DNA from: Flavobacterium phragmitis
Lineage (GTDB): Bacteria; Bacteroidota; Bacteroidia; Flavobacteriales; Flavobacteriaceae
Assembly: GCF_900112575.1 (NCBI RefSeq)
Contig: NZ_FOMH01000009.1
Location: 272,321 to 336,320, forward strand
DNA: 64,000 bases
Direction of reading: 5' to 3'
Part shown: positions 1 through 8,021 of the stretch, piece by piece
How the letters are laid out: each line of letters begins with the position of its first letter
How positions within the stretch are numbered: position 1 is the first letter of the stretch
Notes under the pieces: generated by a model
Database searches by the model: none
What the model was told of the DNA's origin: nothing
Seen by the model: the letters and a program-made list of their open reading frames with translations, nothing else
Program-made: the position numbers and the translations under genes

Positions 1-90
1 GGTTCTTTTTCGTAAAACTTGTGAATAGCCTGATAAGCTTTGAAGCATTACAAAAAGAATTAGAAGTTTATGTATAATTGATTTTTGCAT
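1..90 (-). CDS. N-terminal fragment of a secreted protein, probably ApbE-type FAD:protein FMN transferase (partial)
   Basis: A leftward frame opens with ATG at 88-90 and runs off the window edge. The first 24 residues form a clear Sec signal peptide (basic start MQKSIIHK, hydrophobic LLILFVML, then SGYSQ as a likely cleavage site), followed by VLRKRT. Only 30 codons are visible, so the family cannot be proven. Bacteroidota ApbE proteins often start their mature part with a similar basic stretch, and the three upstream genes (PepSY reductase, DUF2271 protein, ankyrin protein) form the kind of cluster in which ApbE occurs. ApbE attaches FMN covalently to Ser/Thr of extracytosolic proteins. A rightward frame ending at 77 also exists but has no supporting signal. 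The ApbE assignment is inference; the exported-protein start is seen. Confidence 0.5.
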   Translation of the reverse strand, partial: MQKSIIHKLLILFVMLQSLSGYSQVLRKRT

Positions 91-138
91 AAAACCATTT
101 TTAATTGAATAACGCTCTGATGAAACATAATATTTAAA

Positions 139-217
139 TTCCAAATTCCAAATTCCAAATTCCAAATTTCAATCTACAATCTATATTCTATATTCTATAT
201 TCTATATTCTATATTCT
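139..217. repeat. Two short tandem repeats in the intergenic gap
   Basis: The gap between the PepSY reductase gene and the next leftward gene holds about four copies of a 7-mer AATTCCA followed by about five copies of CTATATT. Similar AATTCCA stretches recur at 13921-13950. They are AT-rich slippage-prone spacers without spacers of their own, so they are not CRISPR repeats. Confidence 0.8.
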
Positions 218-226
218 GCAAATCTC

Positions 227-2410
227 TTAATAGCAATCCGTTAATAATTGGCCATTCTCTTTGTATTCCAAAAGCGTTTTTGTTCCATTAGACAAACATA
301 TTTCATCCAAAACAATTTCAACATCTTTCTGCATGGCGAGCGAACCACAAATCATAATTACACCGTCACTTTTCAATAAATTCATAAAAAAGACTGCATC
401 ATTTTTAATCAAATCCATTACATAAATATGTTCGGCCTCACGCGATAGAGCTACATGAAAATGCTCTAAGTGTTCTTTCTGAATCATTATACCAGCAAAC
501 TTTTTATAAGCCATCAGCGTAGGCGTAATCATTCTGAAACCGCTGTACAAATGAATTTCTTTCTTTGCTTTATTTTGTTCTATCATTCCTAAAAATGGAG
601 CAATTCCAGTTCCGTTTGAAATGAAAGCTACCTTTGAAGCTTTCTTTGGAAGATGAAAAGCTGGATTTTTGATGATTCTCGCTTTTATTGTATTTCCAGG
701 TTCTAAATTATTTAAATAGCCAGACCCCAATCCGTTTGGATGAAGTTTTACAACCAATTGAATATTGCCAGAATGATTTCCGATAGAGTAGAGGCGTTCT
801 CTAGAATCATTGGCAGGATAAATGGCTAATAAATCACCAGAAGCAAATTTGGTTCTTGAATTGGCACGTAATGTCAATATAAAAGTATGTTCCGTATCTG
901 AAATTGGTGTTTTATCCAAAACCATTAATTTGTCTAATCCTTTTGGAACATGATTGTATAAAGATGGTGTTGTGGCTAATTGAATTCCTGTTTTAGCGCT
1001 CCATAATTTTACCCATTCTACAAACTCCACAGCCGATTTGTCGTTTACAGTCTGCAATTCTAAATAACGTTCTGCCCAGTTTTGTTTGGCTAAAAGATTA
1101 TCAATTTCAATGGCAAATCCGCAGAAATCAGGATAGGATTTAGAACCAAAACCAACAACAGAATACTTAATTTTCTGTTCTTGATTTTGTTTTTCTAATA
1201 AGGCTTTGAATTTATTTCCGTTAGAAGGCGCATCTCCCAAACCATGAGTCGAAGAAAAAACAATAATATGTTCTGCCTTTGGATAAACCGAAAAACGATT
1301 TAATTCGGTAATAAAAACTTTATGCCCATGACCAATTAATTGTTTCGAAATGGCATTGGCAAACCTAAAAGAACTTCCGTTTTCAGATCCAACTAAAAGA
1401 ATAAAAGTGCTTTCGTGTGCTTTAAATTTATTTTTAATTCGGCTTGACCTTCTTTTCAAAGTAATAGCAAAACCAGAATAAATAAAGAACAAAATATTGA
1501 TACAGGCGATAGCCAAAATTACAGCCCAGATTCCGTTAATTCTTCCGGTATGAAGATCAAGACTCAATGCCGCATATTGAGCAGTCATTGGCGAAAGCTT
1601 TTCACTAATTAAAGCACCTGTAACCTGATTTACTTCGACTTCGCGGTCTTTTAATTCGATGATATAATATTCTTCAGGATCATCTGTAAAAGGAAATTCG
1701 ATTTTCTTTACATCAGCTAATAAAGTCGTTTTAAAGATTGAAGTCGTTTTGGCTTTCGCCGAAAGTTCAGTCTTAACGGGTTTTGCTTTTTCTTCACCCA
1801 TAAAAAAGTTGAATCTTTCCAATGACAAATAAGTTCCTGTTAAAGCAATAATCAAAATCGGGATTAGAGCCAAACGTCCTAAAACAACATGATAATATTG
1901 AGCGAAATATTCTTTAATTACTTTGGAAAAGAAGTTGCGAATACCACGCTGTCTTTTTAGTACCAATACAAATCCTGAAAGGGAAATTAGTAACAAACAA
2001 AACGAAATCACGCCAACAAAAAATCTTCCCGCTTCATGAAGAAACAACGAACGGTGAAAACTGTTAATCCATTTAATGAATTCACTTTTCTTTACTGGAG
2101 TTCCTAAAGCTTTACCTGTTTTTGGATCGATATAAGCGTTAACGTCATTCCCGTCTTCGTCAATTGCCTGAAGCGTTACAAATTGATTATAATCAACACT
2201 TAATTCGGTAATTTCTGGATAGGCTTTTTTTAGAATTGGAAGCGTTTCTCCCAAAGTTATTTTATTGAAATTTTCTGCTTTGTACGGAAGTGTTTTTTCC
2301 TGTACTGCATCAACAGCGAGAATGATACCCGTTACCGAAGCTAAAAGCAAAAAAATAGAAGAAAACAAGGCCAAAGCCAAATGTGCGTAACGCCAGAAAG
2401 AAAGAGTCAT
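227..2410 (-). CDS. PepSY-TM protein fused to a flavodoxin / FAD-NAD(P)H reductase
   Basis: An inner-membrane electron-transfer flavoprotein of 727 residues. The N-terminal half is a PepSY-associated membrane module with hydrophobic helices near residues 8-34, 130-152, 178-196 and 292-317 and periplasmic PepSY-like loops between them. After a basic stop-transfer (KRRSSRIKNK), residues about 337-470 are a flavodoxin domain (ILLVGSENGSS for FMN phosphate binding). Residues about 490-727 are a ferredoxin-NADP reductase module with the FAD motif RLYSIGN and the nucleotide motif SNGTGIAPF. It should pass electrons from cytosolic NAD(P)H across the membrane to a periplasmic acceptor. The neighbouring DUF2271 protein is the obvious candidate partner. 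Similar fusions are often linked to iron acquisition or ferric reduction, but no siderophore receptor is visible here. It starts with ATG and is full length. Confidence 0.85.
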   Translation of the reverse strand: MTLSFWRYAHLALALFSSIFLLLASVTGIILAVDAVQEKTLPYKAENFNKITLGETLPILKKAYPEITELSVDYNQFVTLQAIDEDGNDVNAYIDPKTGKALGTPVKKSEFIKWINSFHRSLFLHEAGRFFVGVISFCLLLISLSGFVLVLKRQRGIRNFFSKVIKEYFAQYYHVVLGRLALIPILIIALTGTYLSLERFNFFMGEEKAKPVKTELSAKAKTTSIFKTTLLADVKKIEFPFTDDPEEYYIIELKDREVEVNQVTGALISEKLSPMTAQYAALSLDLHTGRINGIWAVILAIACINILFFIYSGFAITLKRRSSRIKNKFKAHESTFILLVGSENGSSFRFANAISKQLIGHGHKVFITELNRFSVYPKAEHIIVFSSTHGLGDAPSNGNKFKALLEKQNQEQKIKYSVVGFGSKSYPDFCGFAIEIDNLLAKQNWAERYLELQTVNDKSAVEFVEWVKLWSAKTGIQLATTPSLYNHVPKGLDKLMVLDKTPISDTEHTFILTLRANSRTKFASGDLLAIYPANDSRERLYSIGNHSGNIQLVVKLHPNGLGSGYLNNLEPGNTIKARIIKNPAFHLPKKASKVAFISNGTGIAPFLGMIEQNKAKKEIHLYSGFRMITPTLMAYKKFAGIMIQKEHLEHFHVALSREAEHIYVMDLIKNDAVFFMNLLKSDGVIMICGSLAMQKDVEIVLDEICLSNGTKTLLEYKENGQLLTDCY

Positions 2411-2443
2411 TGCGTGTATTCTAGAAATGGAATTAAATGTTTA

Positions 2444-2478
2444 AAGCTTTGTCAAAATTAGAAAATTTGACAAAGCTT
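2444..2478. terminator. Intercistronic hairpin (possible terminator or processing site)
   Basis: A perfect 13-bp inverted repeat (AAGCTTTGTCAAA at 2444-2456, TTTGACAAAGCTT at 2466-2478) lies between the DUF2271 gene and the PepSY reductase gene. Leftward transcripts would form the hairpin, but no clear U-run follows it, so partial termination or mRNA protection is as likely as full termination. Confidence 0.5.
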
Positions 2479-2547
2479 GGTTTTTATTTAAAGTATAAAA
2501 ATAGAATTTATACTTTAACAAGAGGTTAAAAGTAAAATACTAAAGTT

Positions 2548-3030
2548 TTATATTTTGTTTAATCTTACGTATTTGATGTATCCTTTACCGTCTGTTTTTT
2601 CAGCGATACCTTCTGTAGTAAGTGGAATTTCAAGATCACTCACATAATATTTCTGATCTTCAACAGCCGTTTCAAAACGTAGTTTGTATCCTTTATTGAT
2701 TTTAGAATTTTCGATTTCGATAGTCGTTACGCTGCGGTCTCCACCTGTAACAGAAGCTCCTGTTTTAGCGCTGATATCATCATTTTTTTGAGTATGGAAT
2801 TTGTTCCATTCTTTTAATGATTTGTACCATTTTTTATCATCGCCCATTACATAAAGTGTTTTTTCGTATTCTCCGTTTGCATTAATTAAAGAAACTACGA
2901 TATAAGCACCTTCTCCCATATAATTGTTCATCTGAAGCATACATTTGTATTTGCTAGACTGCGCATTAGATTGGAAAGAAGCTAAAAAGATAAAAGCACT
3001 TGTTAGGGCAATTTTGAATATAGATTTCAT
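2548..3030 (-). CDS. Secreted DUF2271 protein, candidate flavinylated electron carrier
   Basis: A 160-residue exported protein. Residues 1-24 are a signal peptide ending SNAQ. The mature part has the DUF2271 pattern (YKCMLQMNNYMGEGAYIVVSL near the start, a KKWYKSLKEW segment, and a C-terminal YVSDLEIPL strand). Residues 87-93 read SAKTGAS. This ends in the TGA[ST] core of the ApbE flavinylation motif, with Ser93 as the possible FMN attachment point; the usual leading Asp is replaced by Ser, with acidic residues D84-D85 just before it. Families with DUF2271 are reported next to ApbE and PepSY proteins. It lies between the ankyrin gene and the PepSY reductase gene on the same strand. A role as periplasmic electron acceptor is inferred. 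No metal-binding motif was noticed. Confidence 0.75.
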   Translation of the reverse strand: MKSIFKIALTSAFIFLASFQSNAQSSKYKCMLQMNNYMGEGAYIVVSLINANGEYEKTLYVMGDDKKWYKSLKEWNKFHTQKNDDISAKTGASVTGGDRSVTTIEIENSKINKGYKLRFETAVEDQKYYVSDLEIPLTTEGIAEKTDGKGYIKYVRLNKI

Positions 3031-3037
3031 GAATTTA

Positions 3038-3145
3038 AGTTATGTGTTATAAGTTATATGTTATGAGTTCAAAATTTAAGTTAAGAGTTATGCGTTCGGT
3101 ATGAAATTGAACGTATAACTCATAACCTTAAACTCTTAACTTTAC
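3038..3145. repeat. Intergenic repeats with inverted copies of a GTTAAGAGTTATG-type unit
   Basis: The gap between the ankyrin and DUF2271 genes consists largely of AT-rich words (TTATGTGTTATAAG, AAGTTAAGAGTTATGCGTTC) and their inverted counterparts (GAACGTATAACTCATAA, CTCTTAACTT). The same CATAACT unit appears as a tandem run at 15331-15358. This is a dispersed genomic repeat rather than a gene. Confidence 0.65.
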
Positions 3146-3150
3146 AGTGA

Positions 3151-4647
3151 TTATTTTAAAAATTCTACAGAGATATTATTTTTTGTAAGTAAATCATTTT
3201 CTTTTGCTAAAGCATAAGCCGTTTCGTCAAACTCAGTGCTGATGTCTTTTTTAGCTCCTACAGAAACTAGATATTTTAGAATTACATCATCTTTAGAAGT
3301 CATGGCTGCTCTATGAAGCGCCGTTAAACCATCTTTGTTTTTAGCATTAATGTCTACTTTTAAATCAGTGATTTTTTTCAAAAGCGAAACATCATTTTTA
3401 GTGATAGCTAAATGATATAAAGTGTTTCCGTCTTTTTGAGCAGTTGCTAAATTCAATCCTTTAGCCTGAATCAATTTTGCTTTTGTATCAAACGGATCTT
3501 CTTTTGGAGTTTCTCTTTCTCTTCCTGCTGGACGATAAGATTGTACTAAATAAACGCCTAAATTATTTCCATCTTTATCTTTTACATTTGCGTCAGCACC
3601 TTTAGCCAAAAGTAAACTTACAGCTTCTGGCGAACCATTTCTTACGGCATAAGTTAAAGCAGATTCTCCTTTTAAGTTTTGTGCATTTATGTTTTTAGCT
3701 TTTGGAAGAAAAAGTTCTAAAACAGCAGTTTCTCTTGCCGAAGCAGCAGCCATTAACGGAGTATTTCCTTCTTTATCAGCCTTGTTTACATCGACACCTT
3801 TATCTAAGAAATATTTAATGATTTCGGTTTGATTTGGTTTTCCAGCTAAAATATGCAAAACATTTTGTCCTGCTTTATTTTGAGCAGTTGCTTTGATTTT
3901 TACTTCCTCAACCAAATATTTGTAAGTTTCAATTGGATTAGTTTCTCTACGGCTTCCTTGAGCAGCGATCAAAAGAGCAGATTCAGTTGGTTTAATTCCT
4001 TTTTCTAAAAGTTTTTTCAAAAGCGGAATATTTCCAGATCTCGCAGCATAAGTAAATGCAGTGTTTCCGTCGCTGTCAACATCTTTCAAAGACATTCCTT
4101 TAGTAGCAAAATATTCTGCAGCTTTTAAATCTTTATCAGAGGCAATGGCTAAAAGCAAAAGATTAGCGCCATTTGCATATTTTTTTGTTGGATTTACACC
4201 GGCTTTAAAAAATGCATCATACATCGCAGGATCTGATTGGCCGTTTGAAGCAGCAAAATCTGCTGGAGCTGTACCATGACTGTCTTCAAAATTAACATCA
4301 GAACCTTTAGCAATTAAATATTGAACTAATTCTGTGTTTCCTCTGTAAGCGGCCCAGTGTAAATAAATACGATTATCGTGAGTTGGTTTAGTAATTGAAT
4401 TTCCTGGCTGTTCTACTAAGAATTTGATAGTTTCAATAGGAGCATCATTATTGATGGCTAAAGTTGTAACATCAAAAGCATTTATATTGGCTTCAGCAGG
4501 GTTATTTCCTTTTGCTATTTCTGCCTTAACTGTTTCTACGCTTGGAGAAGTTTTCCAGAAAGATTGTTCTAACAGAGTATTTTTTTGCTGTGCACTTGCA
4601 AAAAGTGTTGCAGCAAGGGCAAAACAAACGAAAAAGTTCTTTTTCAT
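3151..4647 (-). CDS. Secreted ankyrin-repeat protein
   Basis: A 498-residue protein with a signal peptide (residues 1-19, ending ATLFASAQ) and then about ten to twelve ankyrin repeats to the C-terminus. Typical units read DNRIYLHWAAYRGNTELVQYL, DGNTAFTYAARSG, EGNTPLMAAASAR and DGLTALHRAAM. Ankyrin arrays bind other proteins and have no catalysis of their own, so it probably acts as a scaffold or inhibitor in the periplasm. It is the first gene of a leftward cluster with the DUF2271 protein, the PepSY reductase and the probable ApbE, so a role in that redox system is likely but not shown. A plausible promoter lies upstream at 4735-4764. The length and the even repeats suggest an intact gene. 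Confidence 0.85.
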   Translation of the reverse strand: MKKNFFVCFALAATLFASAQQKNTLLEQSFWKTSPSVETVKAEIAKGNNPAEANINAFDVTTLAINNDAPIETIKFLVEQPGNSITKPTHDNRIYLHWAAYRGNTELVQYLIAKGSDVNFEDSHGTAPADFAASNGQSDPAMYDAFFKAGVNPTKKYANGANLLLLAIASDKDLKAAEYFATKGMSLKDVDSDGNTAFTYAARSGNIPLLKKLLEKGIKPTESALLIAAQGSRRETNPIETYKYLVEEVKIKATAQNKAGQNVLHILAGKPNQTEIIKYFLDKGVDVNKADKEGNTPLMAAASARETAVLELFLPKAKNINAQNLKGESALTYAVRNGSPEAVSLLLAKGADANVKDKDGNNLGVYLVQSYRPAGRERETPKEDPFDTKAKLIQAKGLNLATAQKDGNTLYHLAITKNDVSLLKKITDLKVDINAKNKDGLTALHRAAMTSKDDVILKYLVSVGAKKDISTEFDETAYALAKENDLLTKNNISVEFLK

Positions 4648-4734
4648 GATATGCTATTTATGGTTATTGAATTGTACAAGAGTTAATTTACTTTTGGAAA
4701 TTTAATCATCTATTTAGAATAATTAAAAATAAAG

Positions 4735-4764
4735 CAAATGTAGAAATTAATATTCTTAAACCAA
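4735..4764 (-). promoter_or_regulatory. Bacteroidota-type promoter for the ankyrin/redox cluster
   Basis: On the minus strand, TACATTTG (4735-4742) fits the Bacteroidota -7 consensus TAnnTTTG, and a TTGG starts 19 bases upstream of it (4761-4764), matching the -33 element at normal spacing. Transcription would start near 4730 and leave a leader of about 80 nucleotides. Confidence 0.5.
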
Positions 4765-4890
4765 GAATAATTTGTTTTAAAAGAGTTTTTCGACGCACTT
4801 TTGCTAAAAATTAAGAATCACTTAAGCAGATTTTAATTTTTATTTAATGTTGAATTTTTTTAAAACAATTTACATTCAGAAAAACTCGAA

Positions 4891-6603
4891 TTAAATAGGA
4901 TTAAAAAGTGAATCATATTTATCTCCAAGTTTTTTCTTTAGTCGCTGTTTTGATTTTTTTACTGCATCATTTGTAATTCCCAACAGTTCTGCAATTTCGT
5001 TATTGCTGAAGTCGAGTTTCTGAAGCAGTAAAATTCGTTTATTAGAATCGGTTATCTCTGGAAATTTTTTTTGCAGAAGAGCATAAAATTCAGGGTATTC
5101 TTTCTGGAATTCTCTTCTAAACGCGTTCCAATTATTATCGGTCATTAAATGTGATTCCAGTAAGGCACTGAGTTTTCTTTCTCTTTTTTCTATATAAGAT
5201 GAAGAAGAGTTTTTGACATTTTCAATAGCCAGTTTAAGGTTTTTTATCTGAATGTTTTTCTCTTTCAGATAGCTAATCTGAGATTTCAGGTTTTCGTGAA
5301 CTTTAGATAGATTTTCTTCTATTTTTAGTTTTTCTAATTCTAAAGATTTCACTTTCTCTTCATATCTTAAATGTCTGCTTTTGTATTGTTTACTAAAATA
5401 CATGAATACCAGCAGAACCGCAGAAAACAGCATCATAAAAATGATGATATAGAAGTATCTCAAAGTTGTTTCGTATTTAACAGCTTTTTCTGCAGTATCA
5501 ATATTTTGTTGGAATTTTGCCTTTTGAATAAGCCAGTTGGCTTTCTTGATAGCAATGTCACCATCTTCATTTTGCAGTGAATCTTCAATAATTATCATTC
5601 TTCTTCTCAAATTCAATTCGTTTTCTGTTGAATCTTGCAATTTTAGAATTTGCAGTTTCAATTTGATGATCTGTAGTTCCGATTTTTTAAAATACGATTT
5701 CGAAATAGCGATACTTTCAGCCTTATTTAAAAATACAAAAGCTTCTTCCAGCTGTTTGTCTTTTACCAAAACTTCGGCCAATAAAATTGAAGCATACATA
5801 GTATTCTGATCACTTTTATTCTGTTCCGAAATTTGAATATCTTCTTTTAATAATGCAATGGCTTTTTTATAATCGCCTTTTTTCTGACTGATTAAAGCTA
5901 AATCGCCAAGTGCTTTGGCGTATCTTACATCGTCGTGAATTTTTTTGGAAAGCTTTGCCGTTTCGTTCAAATAAAAAGAGGCCATTTTATGATTTCCAAT
6001 ATTGAAATAGTTCATTCCAATGGAGTTCATAATAGAAGCATGGTCGGAGGTGTTTTTTGCAGCTGTTTTTTCAGCAAGTCTTAAATAGTGTAATGATTTA
6101 TTATAATCACCAAAAGTGTATAATATCCATCCAATTCTTTTATAAGTTTCTGCGGCAGTTATAATTTGGTTCGCAGCTACTGGCTCTATTTTCTCCATTA
6201 ATTGCAACAAAAAAGGAGTAAGCTTGATATAATCTCTGTAATAGTATAAGTAATTAATGTAATTAAGTTTTGACCAGATTTCTAAAGAAACATTTTTCGA
6301 TGACTTGGCTTTCTGAATAGCATTGATGTAATAAGAATCTGAAGTTTTGTTAAGCGAATTATGAGCATTACTAAATCCGTTTGCCAATAAACCTAGATAA
6401 ATAACCTCGTATTTTGGATGGTGATTTAAAGGCTGTAGATAATTTCTTAAAGAAGTTGTATCTCTACCGAAATTCTTTTCTTGTTTAAGTATAGATTCAA
6501 TATCGCGGAGATAATTTTTAGAGGAATTAATTTGTAGTTCTTGGGCATTTATAAGGAATGCATGAAGGAATAAAACAACAAAATATATTTTTTTGGCAGA
6601 CAT
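4891..6603 (-). CDS. TPR-containing membrane protein with C-terminal LuxR-type helix-turn-helix
   Basis: A 570-residue regulator of a type common in Flavobacteriia. Residues 1-20 are a signal peptide. Residues about 100-340 hold tetratricopeptide repeats (SIGMNYFNIGNHKMASFYL and KALGDLALISQKKGDYKKA are typical). One membrane helix lies near 380-400 (FYIIIFMMLFSAVLLVFMYF), followed by a long coiled coil to about 470. The last 60 residues form a DNA-binding domain (NKRILLLQKLDFSNNEIAELLG, then TNDAVKKSKQRLKKKLG). The layout places the sensory TPR part in the periplasm and the DNA-binding part in the cytoplasm, so it could couple an envelope signal directly to transcription. The target genes are unknown. 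The decayed T9SS pseudogene lies behind its promoter region. Confidence 0.8.
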   Translation of the reverse strand: MSAKKIYFVVLFLHAFLINAQELQINSSKNYLRDIESILKQEKNFGRDTTSLRNYLQPLNHHPKYEVIYLGLLANGFSNAHNSLNKTSDSYYINAIQKAKSSKNVSLEIWSKLNYINYLYYYRDYIKLTPFLLQLMEKIEPVAANQIITAAETYKRIGWILYTFGDYNKSLHYLRLAEKTAAKNTSDHASIMNSIGMNYFNIGNHKMASFYLNETAKLSKKIHDDVRYAKALGDLALISQKKGDYKKAIALLKEDIQISEQNKSDQNTMYASILLAEVLVKDKQLEEAFVFLNKAESIAISKSYFKKSELQIIKLKLQILKLQDSTENELNLRRRMIIIEDSLQNEDGDIAIKKANWLIQKAKFQQNIDTAEKAVKYETTLRYFYIIIFMMLFSAVLLVFMYFSKQYKSRHLRYEEKVKSLELEKLKIEENLSKVHENLKSQISYLKEKNIQIKNLKLAIENVKNSSSSYIEKRERKLSALLESHLMTDNNWNAFRREFQKEYPEFYALLQKKFPEITDSNKRILLLQKLDFSNNEIAELLGITNDAVKKSKQRLKKKLGDKYDSLFNPI

Positions 6604-6909
6604 TAAATTTGTTTTGGCAGATGATTTTATAACAGTAAAATTAGTGAAAAAATAATGTCTTCTTGGGAGTAAGACTCTTGGCGATATTTGTAAAGTGTTG
6701 TTCTATTATGTTTTAGCCTGTAAAATGTCCCCAATTTGTCCCCCGGTTAAAGCGCATATTTTAATCGTTAAATTGTAATTTTGATTTGATTTTTTTTGCT
6801 GGCAAGTTAAATTATTCATCAGGGAATTTTTCAGGTATTAATACCCTATTTCTATTAAAGTTTTTGATAAAAGTAATCGGAAGCTTTTTTTCTCAAATAA
6901 ATATAGTCT

Positions 6910-7395
6910 ATGATTAAAAGCTACTCATTTAAAATATAAAAACGCCTTTTTTTGTTAATCTGTTCACTGCAAAACGGTCAGTAATAGGCTGTGGCAGTTG
7001 GAGGAAATTATTCCGGAGCGTCTGGATTTTTAAGTTTTAGGGTTAGAGAGGTATCCTGCATTACAGCACAAAACAACAGAGGCAGTTTGTATAGAGGCAT
7101 ACAGCAGTCTTTTGTTATTGATATAGATTTAGGGATTGATAGTCCAGAAATAGACTTATCATTTGTAGTTTATCCAATCCAGCCACAAATTTTCTGATCC
7201 TAAAGCTCCGGAAAATCTTAATAGAGATTTTCGTTATTCGTTATTTTGAATATCTGATACTGTTATAGCAAATAATAAAATGGTAATCATCTTTGTGATT
7301 TTCCAGATGTGTTTTATTTTCTTAAAAATTTTAAGGAAAATAAAACAGTTAAAAAAATTAGTTTCCCAAAACTAACTAACTACCCCCAATGTTAA
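6910..7395 (+). pseudogene. Decayed small T9SS-sorted secreted protein
   Basis: No open frame spans this stretch, but three frames joined end to end give a recognisable protein. From ATG 6910 the frame has a signal-peptide-like start (MIKSYSFKI, stop, KRLFLLICSL) with stops at 6937-6939 and a TAA-TAG pair at 6982-6987, where CAA and CAG would restore Gln-Gln. It continues as AVAVGGNYSGASGFLSF and GSLYRGIQQSFVIDI, typical of small Flavobacterium T9SS targets. Near 7170 one lost A shifts the frame; the next frame reads YPNPATNFLILKAPENL, the hallmark of a type A sorting domain. A second shift near 7300 leads to YFLKNFKENKTVKKISFP, the usual C-terminal end, and a stop at 7393-7395. At least three nonsense and two frameshift changes make it inactive. 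Confidence 0.8.
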
Positions 7396-7397
7396 AA

Positions 7398-7417
7398 GTC
7401 TGCTTTCAAAGCAGACT
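7398..7417 (+). terminator. Terminator-like hairpin after the pseudogene
   Basis: An inverted repeat (GTCTGC... / ...GCAGAC, loop TTTCAAA) is followed by ATTTTGGTTTT. It sits just behind the pseudogene stop and probably was its terminator. Confidence 0.55.
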
Positions 7418-8021
7418 ATTTTGGTTTTGTATTTTGCCTTTTCTACTTACAACTTCCACAGCGAATTTTTCTTTTCTCAGACGTTTTCAGACGAAAAATT
7501 ACTTTTGATGTTTCTTGTAGTTAAAAAGATTCTTGTAAAGTTATTAATTATAATTCTGAGGCCTATTTAGAAAAGGTTTATTATGTAATAAGCTGTAATA
7601 AAAAATGTTATAAAAAAATCCAGCACCTTGCTATTTAGAATTATTATTAATAGGAGATGTTTTTTTATTTCAAGATAGAGGATTGATTTTCTGTTTTTAT
7701 AATTGACCTGTTGATAACTGTTTTTGATTTTGCACCCCTAAAAATGACTTTTTAATGTTGATAACTTAACATTGATTTTAGGGAAACAGCTAGTTCATTG
7801 ACAATTACACGAGATTGTTTTACTGTTGATAAAATTTACAAAACCACGATTTTTGGCTGTTTCAAAACTGTTGATAATTGATAGGATTTTTAACATCAAA
7901 AACTGGACAAGAGAAGAACTGTGGACTAAATTTGTAAATATAGAAAGTACGCTAATACCACCTACAAATCGAGCGGATGATTTTCTATGTTTCATTTTTG
8001 TCACTTAAAACTCTATATATT
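7418..8021. promoter_or_regulatory. Long nrdBA upstream region with four DnaA-box-like repeats and a promoter
   Basis: No gene is seen in this stretch. Four identical copies of TGTTGATAA, all in the same direction, lie at 7709-7717, 7756-7764, 7824-7832 and 7869-7877. The complement TTATCAACA is one base from the E. coli DnaA box TTATCCACA. A TAAATTTG at 7927-7934 fits the Bacteroidota -7 element, although the -33 element is weak. Transcription from it would give a leader of about 80 nucleotides before nrdB. The boxes would lie about 60 to 230 bases upstream of that start, a position suited to regulation. Confidence 0.55.

Noticed and set aside
3..77. A rightward 24-codon frame as the end of another gene
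   Set aside because: The opposite strand shows a clear signal peptide and fits the leftward cluster; the rightward frame has no recognisable feature.
139..217. Tandem 7-mers as a possible CRISPR array
   Set aside because: Units are adjacent without spacers, too short and AT-rich; there are no cas genes.
6991..7197. A 68-codon open frame with GTG start taken as an intact small gene
   Set aside because: It is only the middle of the decayed T9SS protein; homology-like features continue in other frames on both sides.
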